DNA of 64,000 bases from Mycetocola zhadangensis (GCF_003668565.1 NZ_RCWJ01000002.1:186001-250000); one strand, 5' to 3'; positions 17,685 through 27,116 are shown, numbered from the stretch's first letter. Numbers and translations: made by a program. The notes: generated by a model not told the origin, from the sequence alone.

Positions 17685-19827
17685 TCACGCTTTCGGCGGG
17701 TGACGGCTCGACTTTGGAAAGTCGGCGCTTGCGGATTGTACGGATGAGGCCACCGAGGAACAGGGCCGCGATGAGTGCGACGATGAGCGTTGCCCCGATG
17801 CCTTCCCAGTCGGCGCGCACGCTGACCGGGACCTGCACACTGCCGCCGACCATTACGTTCTGGGGCGAATACAGCTGCACTCGGACGGAAACGTCGCCGT
17901 TGCCCAGCCGGGCCTGAACGGGAACACGCACCGTCTCTCGGGAATTGGCGGGGATGGTCTGGGTGACTGCGGAGTCGACGCTCAGTTTGAGGCTCGAGGT
18001 TGAGGCCTGAAGCACAACGGTGACCGGCAGGTTGAAGTCGTTGCGGACGGAGAAGGGCAGGGAGGTCTGGTTGCTCACCATGTTGATCTGGGTGGTCGCC
18101 GTGATCGAGACCGAGGCCAGGGTGTTCGTCGTCTGTTTGTCGTGGTCGACGACGGCCTTCGTCCAGTCCTCGGTGTCGTCGCGCCACGAGGTTGCCAGCA
18201 GGGCGAGAATTTCAGCCCGTTCGCGACCGGTGAGGAGTGTGGGGTCATCGAGCACTGTCGCGAAGCTGGTGAGTTCGGCCTCGCGGGCGCTCAGCCGGGT
18301 CGCCGTCGATGTACGCGCGGCGTCCTGCGCCCTATCGATGATCGTCACGGCACTCGGGACGGCTGTCGACGCCGCGCTGAGCGAGGTGCTGACGACGCCC
18401 GGAAGTGTCGCGAGGGCGGACAGTGCCTCGCTCAGCCGGGCGGCGGTCGGCGGCCATCCCCGGTCGAGCGTGAGGACGAGGTCCCGCTGGGGCGCACCGC
18501 GCTCAGACCCAACCACCATGAGCTGTGCGGCGAGATCAGCGAGCGCGTTTTGCTGGGCGTCTGCGCTGATCGCTGTGACCGCAGCTCGCAGAGCGTCGGA
18601 TGCCGCGGCATCCGACACAATAAGAGCCGCGTCGCCAACGTTCGCCGCAGCACCAGACGTGTAGGGCTCGGAGAACGCGACATTGTTCGACGACACGATG
18701 GTCGAGGTGGCGCCAGATGCCGCAAACACGGGAAGATCCGTCGCCATCACCGTGTCGTCGGTCGGCCAGACAACCCCACTCGTTGTGTATTCCCACGCAG
18801 TGAGCTCGGCCAGGGTCGGCAGCGTTGGTTCGTTGGTTCCCGGGGTCGGTGACGGCGACGGGCTTTCGCCGGGTGTCGGCTCCTCCCCTGGCGTGCCGTC
18901 GGCGGCATCGGCCTCACCGACGAAGTTGTCAGGGTTGAGGCCGTAGAGCAGCGACGTCGGGCTCAGGAGAGCGGGAATGCCGGCCTGAGACTGCACCGAC
19001 GGGTCGGCGTCAGCGAACTGGAGCGGGAAGGTCTCGTTGGTCGCCCGCGATAACCGGTCAAGCCAGCCGATCGCTGAGGCAGGTGCAGCGTCGCCGAGTG
19101 CACGGATCGACGCAATCAGCATGGGGTCGATTCCGAGTGCGACGGGTCGGTCAAGAACCCCGTCGAGCTGCTTCGTGAGCACTCCGGTTGGCGAGGTGTA
19201 GATCTCGAGTGCTTCGGCCGAAAGCAGACCAGAGGTCCCAACTGGGGCGGTGATCGGCATCACCACGGCGATTCCCAGGGGTGTCGCCGAGGCGTCTGGG
19301 CTGTACACGACGGTGTCCCGGGATTCGATCACTGTCTCGGCGCTCGTGAAGATCGCGTCGAGCGGATAGGTGCCCCCGGTGGCGGGCAACCCAAGCGACT
19401 CGGCGGTGACTTCGATCGGAGTGAGCGTGTAGCTCGCACCGGGATCAAGTGCAGGAACCGGTACAGCGGCCACTGTGTGGTCGGTTTTCGACGTGGTGGC
19501 AAGGTCGAACCACTCGCCGAGGTCGGCGCGGGAGGTGATCGGTCGATCATCCGTCTGGATCGCGAGTGTTCCCTCGGGAACAAACGATTCCGTCAGGTTT
19601 TCAACGGTCACCGTCATGGCCATGGAGGCCCCGGCGCCGAGGAAGCTGGCTGACTGCCGAATCGAGACAGAAACGTCATCGAGCGGGTCCGCCTTTGACG
19701 CGACGACGGGCACTGCTGTGGTCTGATTTTCCAGAGCGGATGCTGCTGGCACAGTCCCAAGGGACAGCAAACCGACCGCGGTGGCGAGAAGCGCACGGAG
19801 GGTCAGTGGCAGTCGATTCTGGGTCAT
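17677..19827 (-). CDS. DUF6049-type secreted, membrane-anchored protein
   Basis: A 716-residue exported protein of unknown function, recognised by its position upstream of murJ and its architecture. It has a signal peptide (about 1-32, ending near AASA), a long extracellular part, a Pro/Gly/Thr-rich insert (GTPGEEPTPGESPSPSPTPG), an immunoglobulin-like C-terminal region (about 580-670), one transmembrane helix (IVALIAALFLGGLI), and a basic tail. Neighbouring murJ suggests a cell-envelope role, which is inference. A 22-bp perfect palindrome lies inside it at 18595-18616. Confidence 0.8.
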   Translation of the reverse strand: MTQNRLPLTLRALLATAVGLLSLGTVPAASALENQTTAVPVVASKADPLDDVSVSIRQSASFLGAGASMAMTVTVENLTESFVPEGTLAIQTDDRPITSRADLGEWFDLATTSKTDHTVAAVPVPALDPGASYTLTPIEVTAESLGLPATGGTYPLDAIFTSAETVIESRDTVVYSPDASATPLGIAVVMPITAPVGTSGLLSAEALEIYTSPTGVLTKQLDGVLDRPVALGIDPMLIASIRALGDAAPASAIGWLDRLSRATNETFPLQFADADPSVQSQAGIPALLSPTSLLYGLNPDNFVGEADAADGTPGEEPTPGESPSPSPTPGTNEPTLPTLAELTAWEYTTSGVVWPTDDTVMATDLPVFAASGATSTIVSSNNVAFSEPYTSGAAANVGDAALIVSDAAASDALRAAVTAISADAQQNALADLAAQLMVVGSERGAPQRDLVLTLDRGWPPTAARLSEALSALATLPGVVSTSLSAASTAVPSAVTIIDRAQDAARTSTATRLSAREAELTSFATVLDDPTLLTGRERAEILALLATSWRDDTEDWTKAVVDHDKQTTNTLASVSITATTQINMVSNQTSLPFSVRNDFNLPVTVVLQASTSSLKLSVDSAVTQTIPANSRETVRVPVQARLGNGDVSVRVQLYSPQNVMVGGSVQVPVSVRADWEGIGATLIVALIAALFLGGLIRTIRKRRLSKVEPSPAESVND

Positions 19828-20017
19828 AGGCGTTCGCCGGCGCAGAAGGAATCACCTGCCGGCATCGATCCGATTCTATGGGTGGACGCTGAGGGGATGC
19901 TTTCAGCACGCGGGGAATCGCGGATCGAGGCCCTGCACAGCCCCGCCTCCCGGGCACGTTCCGCACAGTTCTGCCGCTAACCCCTTCAACCGGTTGCGGC
20001 GCGGGCACGCTGATTCC

Positions 20018-20284
20018 ATGCCATACATGTACATGCTTCGCTGCACGGATGGCGCGATCATCACGGGTACCGCGTGGGATCTGTCCCACCACTTGGGAGA
20101 CGAATGCGGGAGCGGTCGAACGCGTACCGCCTGGCGCAGGCCGGTCGAGTTGGTCTATGTCGAGTGGTTCGACCGCATTGACGCAGCGTTCTACCGGGAA
20201 CGTGAGGTGCACGGCTGGAGACGCTCTCGCAAAGAGCGGTTGATAGCGGAAGGCGGGGGTTGGCTCGACAGCCGACCCTCGTGA
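20018..20284 (+). CDS. Small GIY-YIG-like protein with altered active site
   Basis: An 88-residue protein resembling the UPF0213/YhbQ GIY-YIG group: YMYMLRCTDGAIITGTAWDL aligns with the GIY-YIG strands and REREVHGWRRSRKERLI with the C-terminal helix. The second motif reads ITG instead of YTG, and the ERR segment reads SHH, so the usual tyrosine and arginine of the nuclease centre are missing. The glutamate in the C-terminal helix remains. It may be a binding protein rather than a nuclease. Its stop directly abuts the stop of the next, opposite gene. Confidence 0.75.
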   Translation: MPYMYMLRCTDGAIITGTAWDLSHHLGDECGSGRTRTAWRRPVELVYVEWFDRIDAAFYREREVHGWRRSRKERLIAEGGGWLDSRPS

Positions 20285-20638
20285 CTAGTCGGCGACGGTG
20301 CCGAGCAGAGTCCAGACCGTGCGCGTGAGGTCGGGATGCTCAAGCGCAATGCCTCTCAGCAGGTCATATTCCAGTTTCGCTATGTTCTCGCGATGCACTG
20401 CCGCATCAGGCAGGGCACTTCGGGCCGCGTGCTTTGCCATGGCGTACTGCGCTGTCATTCCGCGGGCATCGAGCGCATCGGCCCGAAGTTCGAATACGAC
20501 GAGTTCATCAACCGTCGGGAGGTCGTGGATGAAGTCGTATGGGTCTTCACCTGCGCGACAGCGATGCTCGATCAGCACGTCGAGTTCGTATCGGGCGTAG
20601 CGGCGCAGCTCGGCGAGGTCCATTTTTGCCATGGTCAT
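20285..20638 (-). CDS. Conserved hypothetical protein, 117 aa
   Basis: No family recognised. The product begins MTMAKMDLAELRRYARYELD and is a helical, soluble, acidic protein without membrane segments. AAGGAGG lies five bases before the ATG at 20638; a second ATG at 20632 is possible. It ends exactly where the GIY-YIG-like gene ends, with no intergenic base. It is divergent from the DksA-like gene. Confidence 0.65.
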   Translation of the reverse strand: MTMAKMDLAELRRYARYELDVLIEHRCRAGEDPYDFIHDLPTVDELVVFELRADALDARGMTAQYAMAKHAARSALPDAAVHRENIAKLEYDLLRGIALEHPDLTRTVWTLLGTVAD

Positions 20639-20764
20639 TCCCGCCTCCTTCCGATCTGCGCGTCGTGCCGGGTTAAAGCGTACGCGAGGATTTTCTCGGA
20701 CGACATGAGGAAAGCCAGAAGCGAAATTCGCCGGTAAAGCGGTGTTGTCGTGCAACCATGAGCC

Positions 20765-21145
20765 ATGGAACAGAAACCGCTCGCCAGCAGCACGCTGCGG
20801 CACTTCCACGGGATCCTCGATGCCCAACGAGCGGAGCTCGTGGCGCAACAGGCGCACGTTGCCTCGTCACTCGCCGAGGTGCGCGAGGCTCGAGACGGTG
20901 AACAGGACGACGAGCACGACCCGGAGGGTCCGACGCTCACCACTGAGTGGTCCCGGTTGACCGGTTTGCAGGATGACGCCGTCCGCCAGCTGAAGGAGAT
21001 CGACAAGGCGCTCGGACGGATCGCCGACCGCAGTTACGGATTTTGCTCACGCTGCGGCCAGCCGATCGCACGGGCGCGGCTTGAGGCCCGGCCGGTGGCC
21101 GAGCTGTGCATCGAGTGTGCCCGCCTGGCGGAAACCGGCAGATAG
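20765..21145 (+). CDS. TraR/DksA-family zinc-finger protein
   Basis: A 126-residue DksA-like protein, likely acting on RNA polymerase through the secondary channel or as a general stress factor. An N-terminal coiled-coil (residues 10-45) is followed by an acidic stretch (46-57), a second helix, and the C4 zinc finger with cysteines at 94, 97, 115 and 118 (YGFCSRCGQPI, AELCIECARLA). The coiled-coil tip lacks the DxxDxA signature of E. coli DksA, so the same activity should not be assumed. Confidence 0.85.
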   Translation: MEQKPLASSTLRHFHGILDAQRAELVAQQAHVASSLAEVREARDGEQDDEHDPEGPTLTTEWSRLTGLQDDAVRQLKEIDKALGRIADRSYGFCSRCGQPIARARLEARPVAELCIECARLAETGR

Positions 21146-21197
21146 GGTTACGGCCTCCCGAGTCGCTCATGGCTGGATCGACGCGTACCCTCTCGGT

Positions 21198-21743
21198 ATG
21201 ACCGAGAACCTCAGAGCGCTTCCAGAGGTCTGTGTTTGCTACATCCTCAGCGAAACCCCCGATGCCGGTTACCGCGTACTTCTCGGTGAGAAGAAGAAGG
21301 GTCTCGGCTCGGGCAGGCTGGTCGGACCGGGCGGCAAACTCGAGCCGGGTGAAACGCCCGAACAGGCCGCCGTGCGTGAGGTGCTCGAGGAATCCGGCCT
21401 TCGCATCCACGAGGAGGACCTGATCCCCCTTGGTCGCATTCGATACGAGTTTCCGCATCGCGAAGCGTGGAGCCAGATCTCGTGGGTCTTCGCCATACGG
21501 AGCTTTCACGGCGACATCGTGGAGTCTGACGAACTGCTGCTCGACTGGGTGCCCGTCAACGCGATCCCGTTTGACCGAATGTGGGACGACGCCAGGTTCT
21601 GGCTCCCTGGCGCTCTGGCGGCCCCCGGTGCGGGAGACTTCATCGCACGTCGATTTGTATTCGGCCCCGACCTCGCCACGGTCGTCGACTCCGACGGCGA
21701 CGCCCTCGAGATCAGCTCCGTCAGGCCTGAATCGCGAGTGTGA
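21198..21743 (+). CDS. Nudix hydrolase, MTH1-like (possible 8-oxo-dGTP diphosphatase)
   Basis: A 181-residue Nudix pyrophosphohydrolase. The complete Nudix box runs from G46 to L68 (GGKLEPGETPEQ then REVLEESGL), with the metal-binding glutamates present. The preceding GEKKKGLGSGRLVGPGGKL resembles MTH1-type oxidised-nucleotide sanitising enzymes. ATG at 21198 was chosen because upstream extension has no family similarity. Its last 23 bases overlap the end of the opposite RecQ-like gene. Confidence 0.85.
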   Translation: MTENLRALPEVCVCYILSETPDAGYRVLLGEKKKGLGSGRLVGPGGKLEPGETPEQAAVREVLEESGLRIHEEDLIPLGRIRYEFPHREAWSQISWVFAIRSFHGDIVESDELLLDWVPVNAIPFDRMWDDARFWLPGALAAPGAGDFIARRFVFGPDLATVVDSDGDALEISSVRPESRV

Positions 21744-23868
21744 ACGGAAGAACGGCGGATGCTCCGGCGGAGCGAAGCACGCGGCCAGCGACCGTGATCG
21801 TCCACCGGCTGTCGGCCAGGTCGTCAACGAGCAACACAGGACGCCCCGTGTAACTCTGAAGAGCGGTTACCAACTCGGGTGCGGCCTCAAAACGGTCCCA
21901 CACACTCGAGAGTCGGTAGGCACTGTTGCCGCCCGGTTCCCCGGATGGTCCGCCGTTTCGGAGTTCAAGTGCGCCCAGGTATGGCAACCGTCCCACGTCA
22001 GACAGTGCACGTGCCACCGAGTCGACGAGCTGCGGGCGGCGTCGAGACGGCATCGCCACCACGGCAGCTGGCCGTTCGTCCCAGTCCCATTGCGCGAGCA
22101 CTCGAATGCACGCGTCGATCAGCGCTGGACTCGCCGGAGCATCTGGCGCACCTGCCGCAAACAGGTTGCGGAGAGTGCCGCCCCAGCCCAGGTCGGTGAG
22201 CCGGGCAAGGGCACGCCCCGGCTCAACCCGGTCGGAGGGCGCGATCTTGCCCTTCACGGGAACACCGAGCTGGTCGGCACCCGTGGGCCACTGGGCTCGC
22301 GGTTCGAGCACAACCCCGACCCGATTGAGCGACTGCGATGCCTGGCCCGTCGCCTCCTGCCGAATATCTGTCGGGTACCAGGCCGGCTGGCCCGCTGCGG
22401 CCGCACAGTTGTCGCATCGACCGCATGGAACCGCCGTCGCATCGTCGAGGGCCCGTTGGAGAAACTCCATCCGGCATGCTGTTGTTCGCTCGTACTCAAG
22501 CATGGAGTTCTGCTCGGCGATCCGCGCCGCCGCAATGCGGGCGTAGCGTTCGGCGTCGTACACCCACGGCTGCCCGGTGGCGATCCACCCGCCGGCCACC
22601 CTCTGAACAGCTCCGTCGACGTCGAGCACCTTGAGCAGCAGCTCGAGGGGGCTGCGCTTGAGGTTGACCCGCGCCTCGAGCGCCGGTGTTGACAGAGGGG
22701 CACCGTTGAAAGCGAGTTCATCGAGGACGGCCGTCGCCCGGGCCTCATCCGGCATCGACGAGGTGGCGAAGTACTGCCAGATCGCTTCGTCTTCGTCGCC
22801 GGGCAGCAACAGCACGTCGGCGCTCGCGCGTCTGCCGTCGATCATCGCGGCTCGGCCCGCTCGTCCGACCTGCTGGTAGTACGCAACGGGTGACGACGGT
22901 GCGCCGAGGTGGATCACAAACCCGAGGTCTGGTTTGTCGAATCCCATTCCAAGTGCGCTCGTCGCGACGAGTGCCTTAACCGAGTTGTTTTTGAGCGCTT
23001 GCTCCAGGCCTTCGCGATCGCCGGCATCCGTTCGACCGGTGTATGCCTGCACTTCGTGACCGGCCTCGCGCAGCAGTCGGGCGGTGTCGTCTGCGGCGGA
23101 AACCGTGAGCGCGTAGATGATGCCGGAGCCAGGCAGATCGCCCAGGTGGGTGAGCAACCAGGCCAATCGGGCACCGGCGTCTGGCAGGCGGAGGACGCCA
23201 AGGCGAAGGGATGCTCGAGCGAGCGGCCCGCGGATCGTCACGACCTCGGTGTGGCCGGCTGACTCGAGCTGCTCGGCGACGTCGGTCACCACGCGCGAGT
23301 TCGCCGTGGCGGTCGTTGCGAGCACGGGAACGCCTGTGGGCATCTCGGCGATGAGGTCACGCAGGCGACGGTAGTCGGGACGGAAGTCGTGCCCCCAGTC
23401 GGAGATGCAGTGTGCCTCGTCGACAACCAGGAGGCCGGTGCGCTTCACGAGGCTCGGCAGTTGCTCGTCACGGAACCGAGGGTTATTGAGGCGCTCGGGC
23501 GACACCAGCAGAACATCGACCTCGTCGCGTTCGAGTTTGCCCAGCACATCTCCCCACTCGTGCGGGTTCGCCGAGTTGATGGCGACGGCGCGAACACCGG
23601 CACGAGCCGCAGCCTCGACCTGGTCGCGCATGAGTGCGAGCAGCGGGGAGACGAGCAGCGTCGGACCAGCGCCCTGTCGGCGAAGCAGGAGGGTCGCCAC
23701 GAAATACACCGCGGACTTGCCCCAGCCGGTGCGCTGCACGACGAGAGCGCGACGCCGTTCATCAACGAGGGTCGCGATCGCCTCGAACTGGCCCTCGTGA
23801 AAATCGGCCTCTGGTGCGCCGACGAGTGTTCGGAGAATCTCGAGCGCGTCAGCGCGGGTGTTCGTCAT
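21721..23868 (-). CDS. RecQ-family DNA helicase with C-terminal phosphoribosyltransferase-like domain
   Basis: A 715-residue superfamily 2 DNA helicase. It has Walker A TGWGKS at 47-52, DEAH at 150-153 followed by CISDWGHDFRPDYRRL, the helicase C domain with QVGRAGRA, and a RecQ zinc-type cluster PCGRCDNC. After about residue 560 a different module ends in VLLVDDLADSRWTITVAGR, which resembles the PRPP-binding loop of phosphoribosyltransferases. This fusion is seen in Actinobacteria. The PRTase loop has SRW where enzymes usually have a TG turn, so catalytic activity is doubtful. Confidence 0.88.
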   Translation of the reverse strand: MTNTRADALEILRTLVGAPEADFHEGQFEAIATLVDERRRALVVQRTGWGKSAVYFVATLLLRRQGAGPTLLVSPLLALMRDQVEAAARAGVRAVAINSANPHEWGDVLGKLERDEVDVLLVSPERLNNPRFRDEQLPSLVKRTGLLVVDEAHCISDWGHDFRPDYRRLRDLIAEMPTGVPVLATTATANSRVVTDVAEQLESAGHTEVVTIRGPLARASLRLGVLRLPDAGARLAWLLTHLGDLPGSGIIYALTVSAADDTARLLREAGHEVQAYTGRTDAGDREGLEQALKNNSVKALVATSALGMGFDKPDLGFVIHLGAPSSPVAYYQQVGRAGRAAMIDGRRASADVLLLPGDEDEAIWQYFATSSMPDEARATAVLDELAFNGAPLSTPALEARVNLKRSPLELLLKVLDVDGAVQRVAGGWIATGQPWVYDAERYARIAAARIAEQNSMLEYERTTACRMEFLQRALDDATAVPCGRCDNCAAAAGQPAWYPTDIRQEATGQASQSLNRVGVVLEPRAQWPTGADQLGVPVKGKIAPSDRVEPGRALARLTDLGWGGTLRNLFAAGAPDAPASPALIDACIRVLAQWDWDERPAAVVAMPSRRRPQLVDSVARALSDVGRLPYLGALELRNGGPSGEPGGNSAYRLSSVWDRFEAAPELVTALQSYTGRPVLLVDDLADSRWTITVAGRVLRSAGASAVLPFTLAIQA

Positions 23869-23985
23869 TCCCCCAGCTTCTCAGCTACCGCTGACAGATC
23901 GCTTCGCCACCACCGCTGAACCGATGGTTTGTGGGTGCCGTCATCACAGCAGACGTTGTCCGATGAAGAGCCTGTTCCGGAACGT

Positions 23986-25023
23986 TCAGATTTCCGGGGC
24001 GACTTCCGACGCGGTCGTGCTCCGCAGAAGCCGGAGGCGGCTGGACATTCGGAAGGCGTCGGGTCGAGCCGACGCCAGGACGAGGAAGTCAGACAGTTCG
24101 AGGGTCGACGTGAATGAGACGGTCACGTCCGCGTCAACCAGCACGTCGACGAGGTTGATGAAACGCTGCTGGGACTCACGATCTGCATCATCAAAGCGCG
24201 GAATGTCTGTGATGACCCATCGCGGGAAAGCGTGCGCCCATGCGAGGTATTCCACGGTCGAGGTAGCGGTACCGCAGAGTTGCTCGAACGTCGCGACCAG
24301 CTCGCCGTTCGTGGCTGACATAACGACAAACGTCCGCCCAAGCAGGGTCAAAGTGGTTGGCGCGCCCACGGTGCCGCCATCCAAGACGGCCGACCAGGTG
24401 CCGGCGGCGAAGCCGCGGCTGTGGTCGCGCGTGACAGTCCGGTAATCGGTTGGGCCGTTCAGGTGCCACCTGTCCATCTGAGTTTTGATGAGCGCGATGC
24501 CGGGCTCGAAGGTGTGGTGCCAGATCGGGTTCGGCAGCAGATCGTCAGGCGCGTAGTTGGACGTTGCCAGCACCGTCAGCCCACGACTGAATACGTGGTC
24601 AAGGAGGCGCGTGAGTAATCGAGCATCGCCGGAGTCGTGCACGTGCAGCTCGTCGAAGAAGATCAGTTGACTGTTCTTCGTCACCTCGTCGATCGCGCGC
24701 GTCACTGCGTCGTGTTCATCTCGGTGCTTGTGGATGCTGCGATGCAGTTCGTCGAAGAACCCGTGGAAGTGCACCCGGGTCTTTCGCCGCAGCGGGAGCG
24801 CCGAGTAGAAGGAATCCGCGAGCCATGATTTGCCCCGGCCGGCGTCGCCGTAGATATAGAGGCTTCGCGGGGGTGCCGAGCGGCGCGTGCTTCCCGTGAG
24901 GGCTGCGTCCAACTGTGCGAGACGGTTCAGCAGGGCGCGTTGCTCACCGTCGAGGATGTATCCGCGATCAGCGGCCTCGTTCTCGACGATGCTGAACAGC
25001 GTGCTTGTCACTCGCATCTCCAT
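23986..25023 (-). CDS. zapE: ZapE/AFG1-like ATPase
   Basis: AAA+ ATPase of the ZapE family, tied to Z-ring constriction in E. coli and to mitochondrial AFG1/LACE1. The 345-residue form has Walker A GDAGRGKS at 59-66, FHGFFDELHRSIHKH, Walker B LIFFDELHVHD, and a sensor region LTVLATSNYAPDDLLPN. Start choice is uncertain: ATGs at 25023 and 25017 both lack an ideal Shine-Dalgarno sequence. It follows the yccF-like gene on the same strand by 34 bp. Confidence 0.85.
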   Translation of the reverse strand: MEMRVTSTLFSIVENEAADRGYILDGEQRALLNRLAQLDAALTGSTRRSAPPRSLYIYGDAGRGKSWLADSFYSALPLRRKTRVHFHGFFDELHRSIHKHRDEHDAVTRAIDEVTKNSQLIFFDELHVHDSGDARLLTRLLDHVFSRGLTVLATSNYAPDDLLPNPIWHHTFEPGIALIKTQMDRWHLNGPTDYRTVTRDHSRGFAAGTWSAVLDGGTVGAPTTLTLLGRTFVVMSATNGELVATFEQLCGTATSTVEYLAWAHAFPRWVITDIPRFDDADRESQQRFINLVDVLVDADVTVSFTSTLELSDFLVLASARPDAFRMSSRLRLLRSTTASEVAPEI

Positions 25024-25057
25024 AGCGTTCGCAGCAACCAGCCTTGGGGGGCCGACT

Positions 25058-25429
25058 TCAGGAGTCGACGATCTGTTTGCCGAGCGGCAGCAGTGCGACT
25101 GGCACCATTTTGAAGTTGGCCCAGCCGAACGGGATGCCGATGATGGTGACGCAGAGCAGCACACCGCTGACGATGTGCTCGAGGGCGATCCACCATCCGG
25201 CCAGCAGCAGCCAGATCACGTTGCCGAGAGCCGACCCGAGACCGGCCGTCGGGCGATCGACGACCTCCTTGCCGAATGGCCAGAGTGCGTACAGGCCGAT
25301 TCGCGCTGCGGCGATGCCCCACGGGATCGTGACGATGAGCAGGCACATGATTGCTGCGGCGAGCATGTAGCCGAGGAACAGCCAGAACCCGGACAGCACG
25401 ACCCAGATGATGTTCAACAGTGTTCGCAT
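25058..25429 (-). CDS. yccF: YccF-domain inner membrane protein
   Basis: A 123-residue membrane protein with two copies of the YccF domain, each with a hydrophobic helix and a Pro-rich turn (TIPWGIAAARI and GIPFGWANFKM). Hydrophobic segments are near residues 5-35 and 65-95. Cellular role unknown. Start MRTLLNIIWVVL at 25429 matches the family N-terminus better than an upstream extension. Probably co-transcribed with the ZapE-like gene. Confidence 0.85.
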   Translation of the reverse strand: MRTLLNIIWVVLSGFWLFLGYMLAAAIMCLLIVTIPWGIAAARIGLYALWPFGKEVVDRPTAGLGSALGNVIWLLLAGWWIALEHIVSGVLLCVTIIGIPFGWANFKMVPVALLPLGKQIVDS

Positions 25430-25589
25430 GATGCGCCCAGTCTCGCACCGACGCTGCGGTGCCGGGGTATGAGTGCGCACAATTCAGCCAATCTTGCGGT
25501 CGGCAGGCGGTTTTGCCCGCACTGTGGGCATGACCGGGTCGAATTCGGCTGAGTTATCGGCTCGGCCACACCGGTGTCAGACTGGTGCG

Positions 25590-27116
25590 GTGACTCCTGA
25601 GCTCGTGCATTCCCTCCGATCAGACCTCGACGACGCCGCCTTTTCGGTGACCACCCTCACCGAACTCTGGGGAGCCGAGGCCGATGCGGCCCTGCACCGC
25701 AACGAGCGGGTGCCAGCGTTGCGCGCTCTCACCGTTAGGCGGCAGGCGAAAGGGCCGGAGGCACCCGCCACCCTCGCGACACTGTTTGTGCTCGGACTCG
25801 CTGTTCCCCGCGACGACCTGGCAGCCGCGCTGCCCGCCCTGACCGTCGAAGGCGCGATCGAGCTCGGTCTCGTCGAGCTGGAAGGCGGCGAGGTGCGGCC
25901 GCTGCTCGACCTGCGCCCGTACAGTTTCGTCGACGGCCACGGTGCCGGCAGCTGGTGGATTGTCTCGGACCTCGGCGAACTCGCGCTCGGCGGACCGCTT
26001 GGCGAGGAACACGTGCTCGGCGTCGGTGGCGCCTCGATCACGCTCAGCGGCCTGATGATGCAGACGCCGGTCGGCAGCGTGCTCGACCTCGGCACCGGGT
26101 GCGGCATTCAGGCTCTGCACGCGGCACGGCACGCCACCAGGGTGGTCGCCACGGACATTTCGACGCGTGCGCTTGAGCTCGCCGCCCTCAACGCGCAGCT
26201 CAACTCCATTTCGAACATCGAGTTCCGGCACGGCAGCCTGTTCGAGCCGGTTCATGGAGAGCGGTTTGACCAGATCGTGTCCAATCCCCCGTTCGTCATC
26301 ACGCCGCGTGCCGAAGGCGTTCCGGCGTACGAGTATCGCGACGGCGGCATGGAGGGAGACGCTCTCGTCGAGGCGGTGCTGCGGGGCGCAGCAGCCCACC
26401 TTCACCCAGGTGGGGTCGCCCAGATGCTCGGCAACTGGGAGTACCGGGTCGGTCAGGACGCGTTCCGTCGTGTCGGCGGTTGGATCGACGGCACCGGTCT
26501 CGACGCGTGGATCATCGAACGCGACACCCAGAGCGCAGCACAGTACGCCGAAACCTGGATCCGCGACGGCGGCACCAAACCCGGCACGCCCGAGTTCGAC
26601 CGGCTGTACGCGGCCTGGCTTGACGATTTCGAGGCGAGGCGCGTGACAGAGGTCGGTTTCGGATACGTCACACTACGGATGCCACTGGCCGGCTCCCCGA
26701 CACTGCGCCGGCTTGAGCGGCTACACGGTTCTCTCGGCTCGAACGAAGCTGGCCTCGGCCTGCACCTCGCGTCCGTCCTCGGCGCACACGACTGGCAGGC
26801 GGCACGCACAGATGCCGAACTGGCCTCTGCTCACCTCACCGTCGCGCCAGACGTGACCGAAGAGCGCCACTACTGGCCAGGCGCCGAACACCCGACGGCC
26901 ATGATGCTCCGGCAGGGCGGCGGTTTCGGCCGCACGGTGCGGATGGAGACGGCGCTCTCGGCTCTCGTCGGAGCGAGCGACGGTGACCTCTCGGTTGGGG
27001 CGGTGGTCGCTGCGATCGCGCAATTGCTCGACGTCGATTTCCCTGAACTGCTGGCCGAGCTGACGCCGCGCATTCGGGATCTCCTCTCCGACGGGTTCCT
27101 CCTCCCCGCCGACTAA
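25590..27116 (+). CDS. Class I SAM-dependent methyltransferase with N-terminal DUF7059-like region
   Basis: A 508-residue protein whose middle is an N6-adenine/glutamine-type methyltransferase. SAM loop VLDLGTGCGIQALHAA and catalytic-type motif VSNPPFVIT are clear, as in HemK/RsmC-like enzymes. The first about 140 residues form a winged-helix-like module, and a 170-residue C-terminal region resembles other actinobacterial members. Target unknown; the NPPF motif favours an amino-group acceptor on protein or nucleic acid. Start is uncertain: GTG at 25590 is chosen, with an ATG at 25530 also in frame. Confidence 0.82.
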   Translation: MTPELVHSLRSDLDDAAFSVTTLTELWGAEADAALHRNERVPALRALTVRRQAKGPEAPATLATLFVLGLAVPRDDLAAALPALTVEGAIELGLVELEGGEVRPLLDLRPYSFVDGHGAGSWWIVSDLGELALGGPLGEEHVLGVGGASITLSGLMMQTPVGSVLDLGTGCGIQALHAARHATRVVATDISTRALELAALNAQLNSISNIEFRHGSLFEPVHGERFDQIVSNPPFVITPRAEGVPAYEYRDGGMEGDALVEAVLRGAAAHLHPGGVAQMLGNWEYRVGQDAFRRVGGWIDGTGLDAWIIERDTQSAAQYAETWIRDGGTKPGTPEFDRLYAAWLDDFEARRVTEVGFGYVTLRMPLAGSPTLRRLERLHGSLGSNEAGLGLHLASVLGAHDWQAARTDAELASAHLTVAPDVTEERHYWPGAEHPTAMMLRQGGGFGRTVRMETALSALVGASDGDLSVGAVVAAIAQLLDVDFPELLAELTPRIRDLLSDGFLLPAD

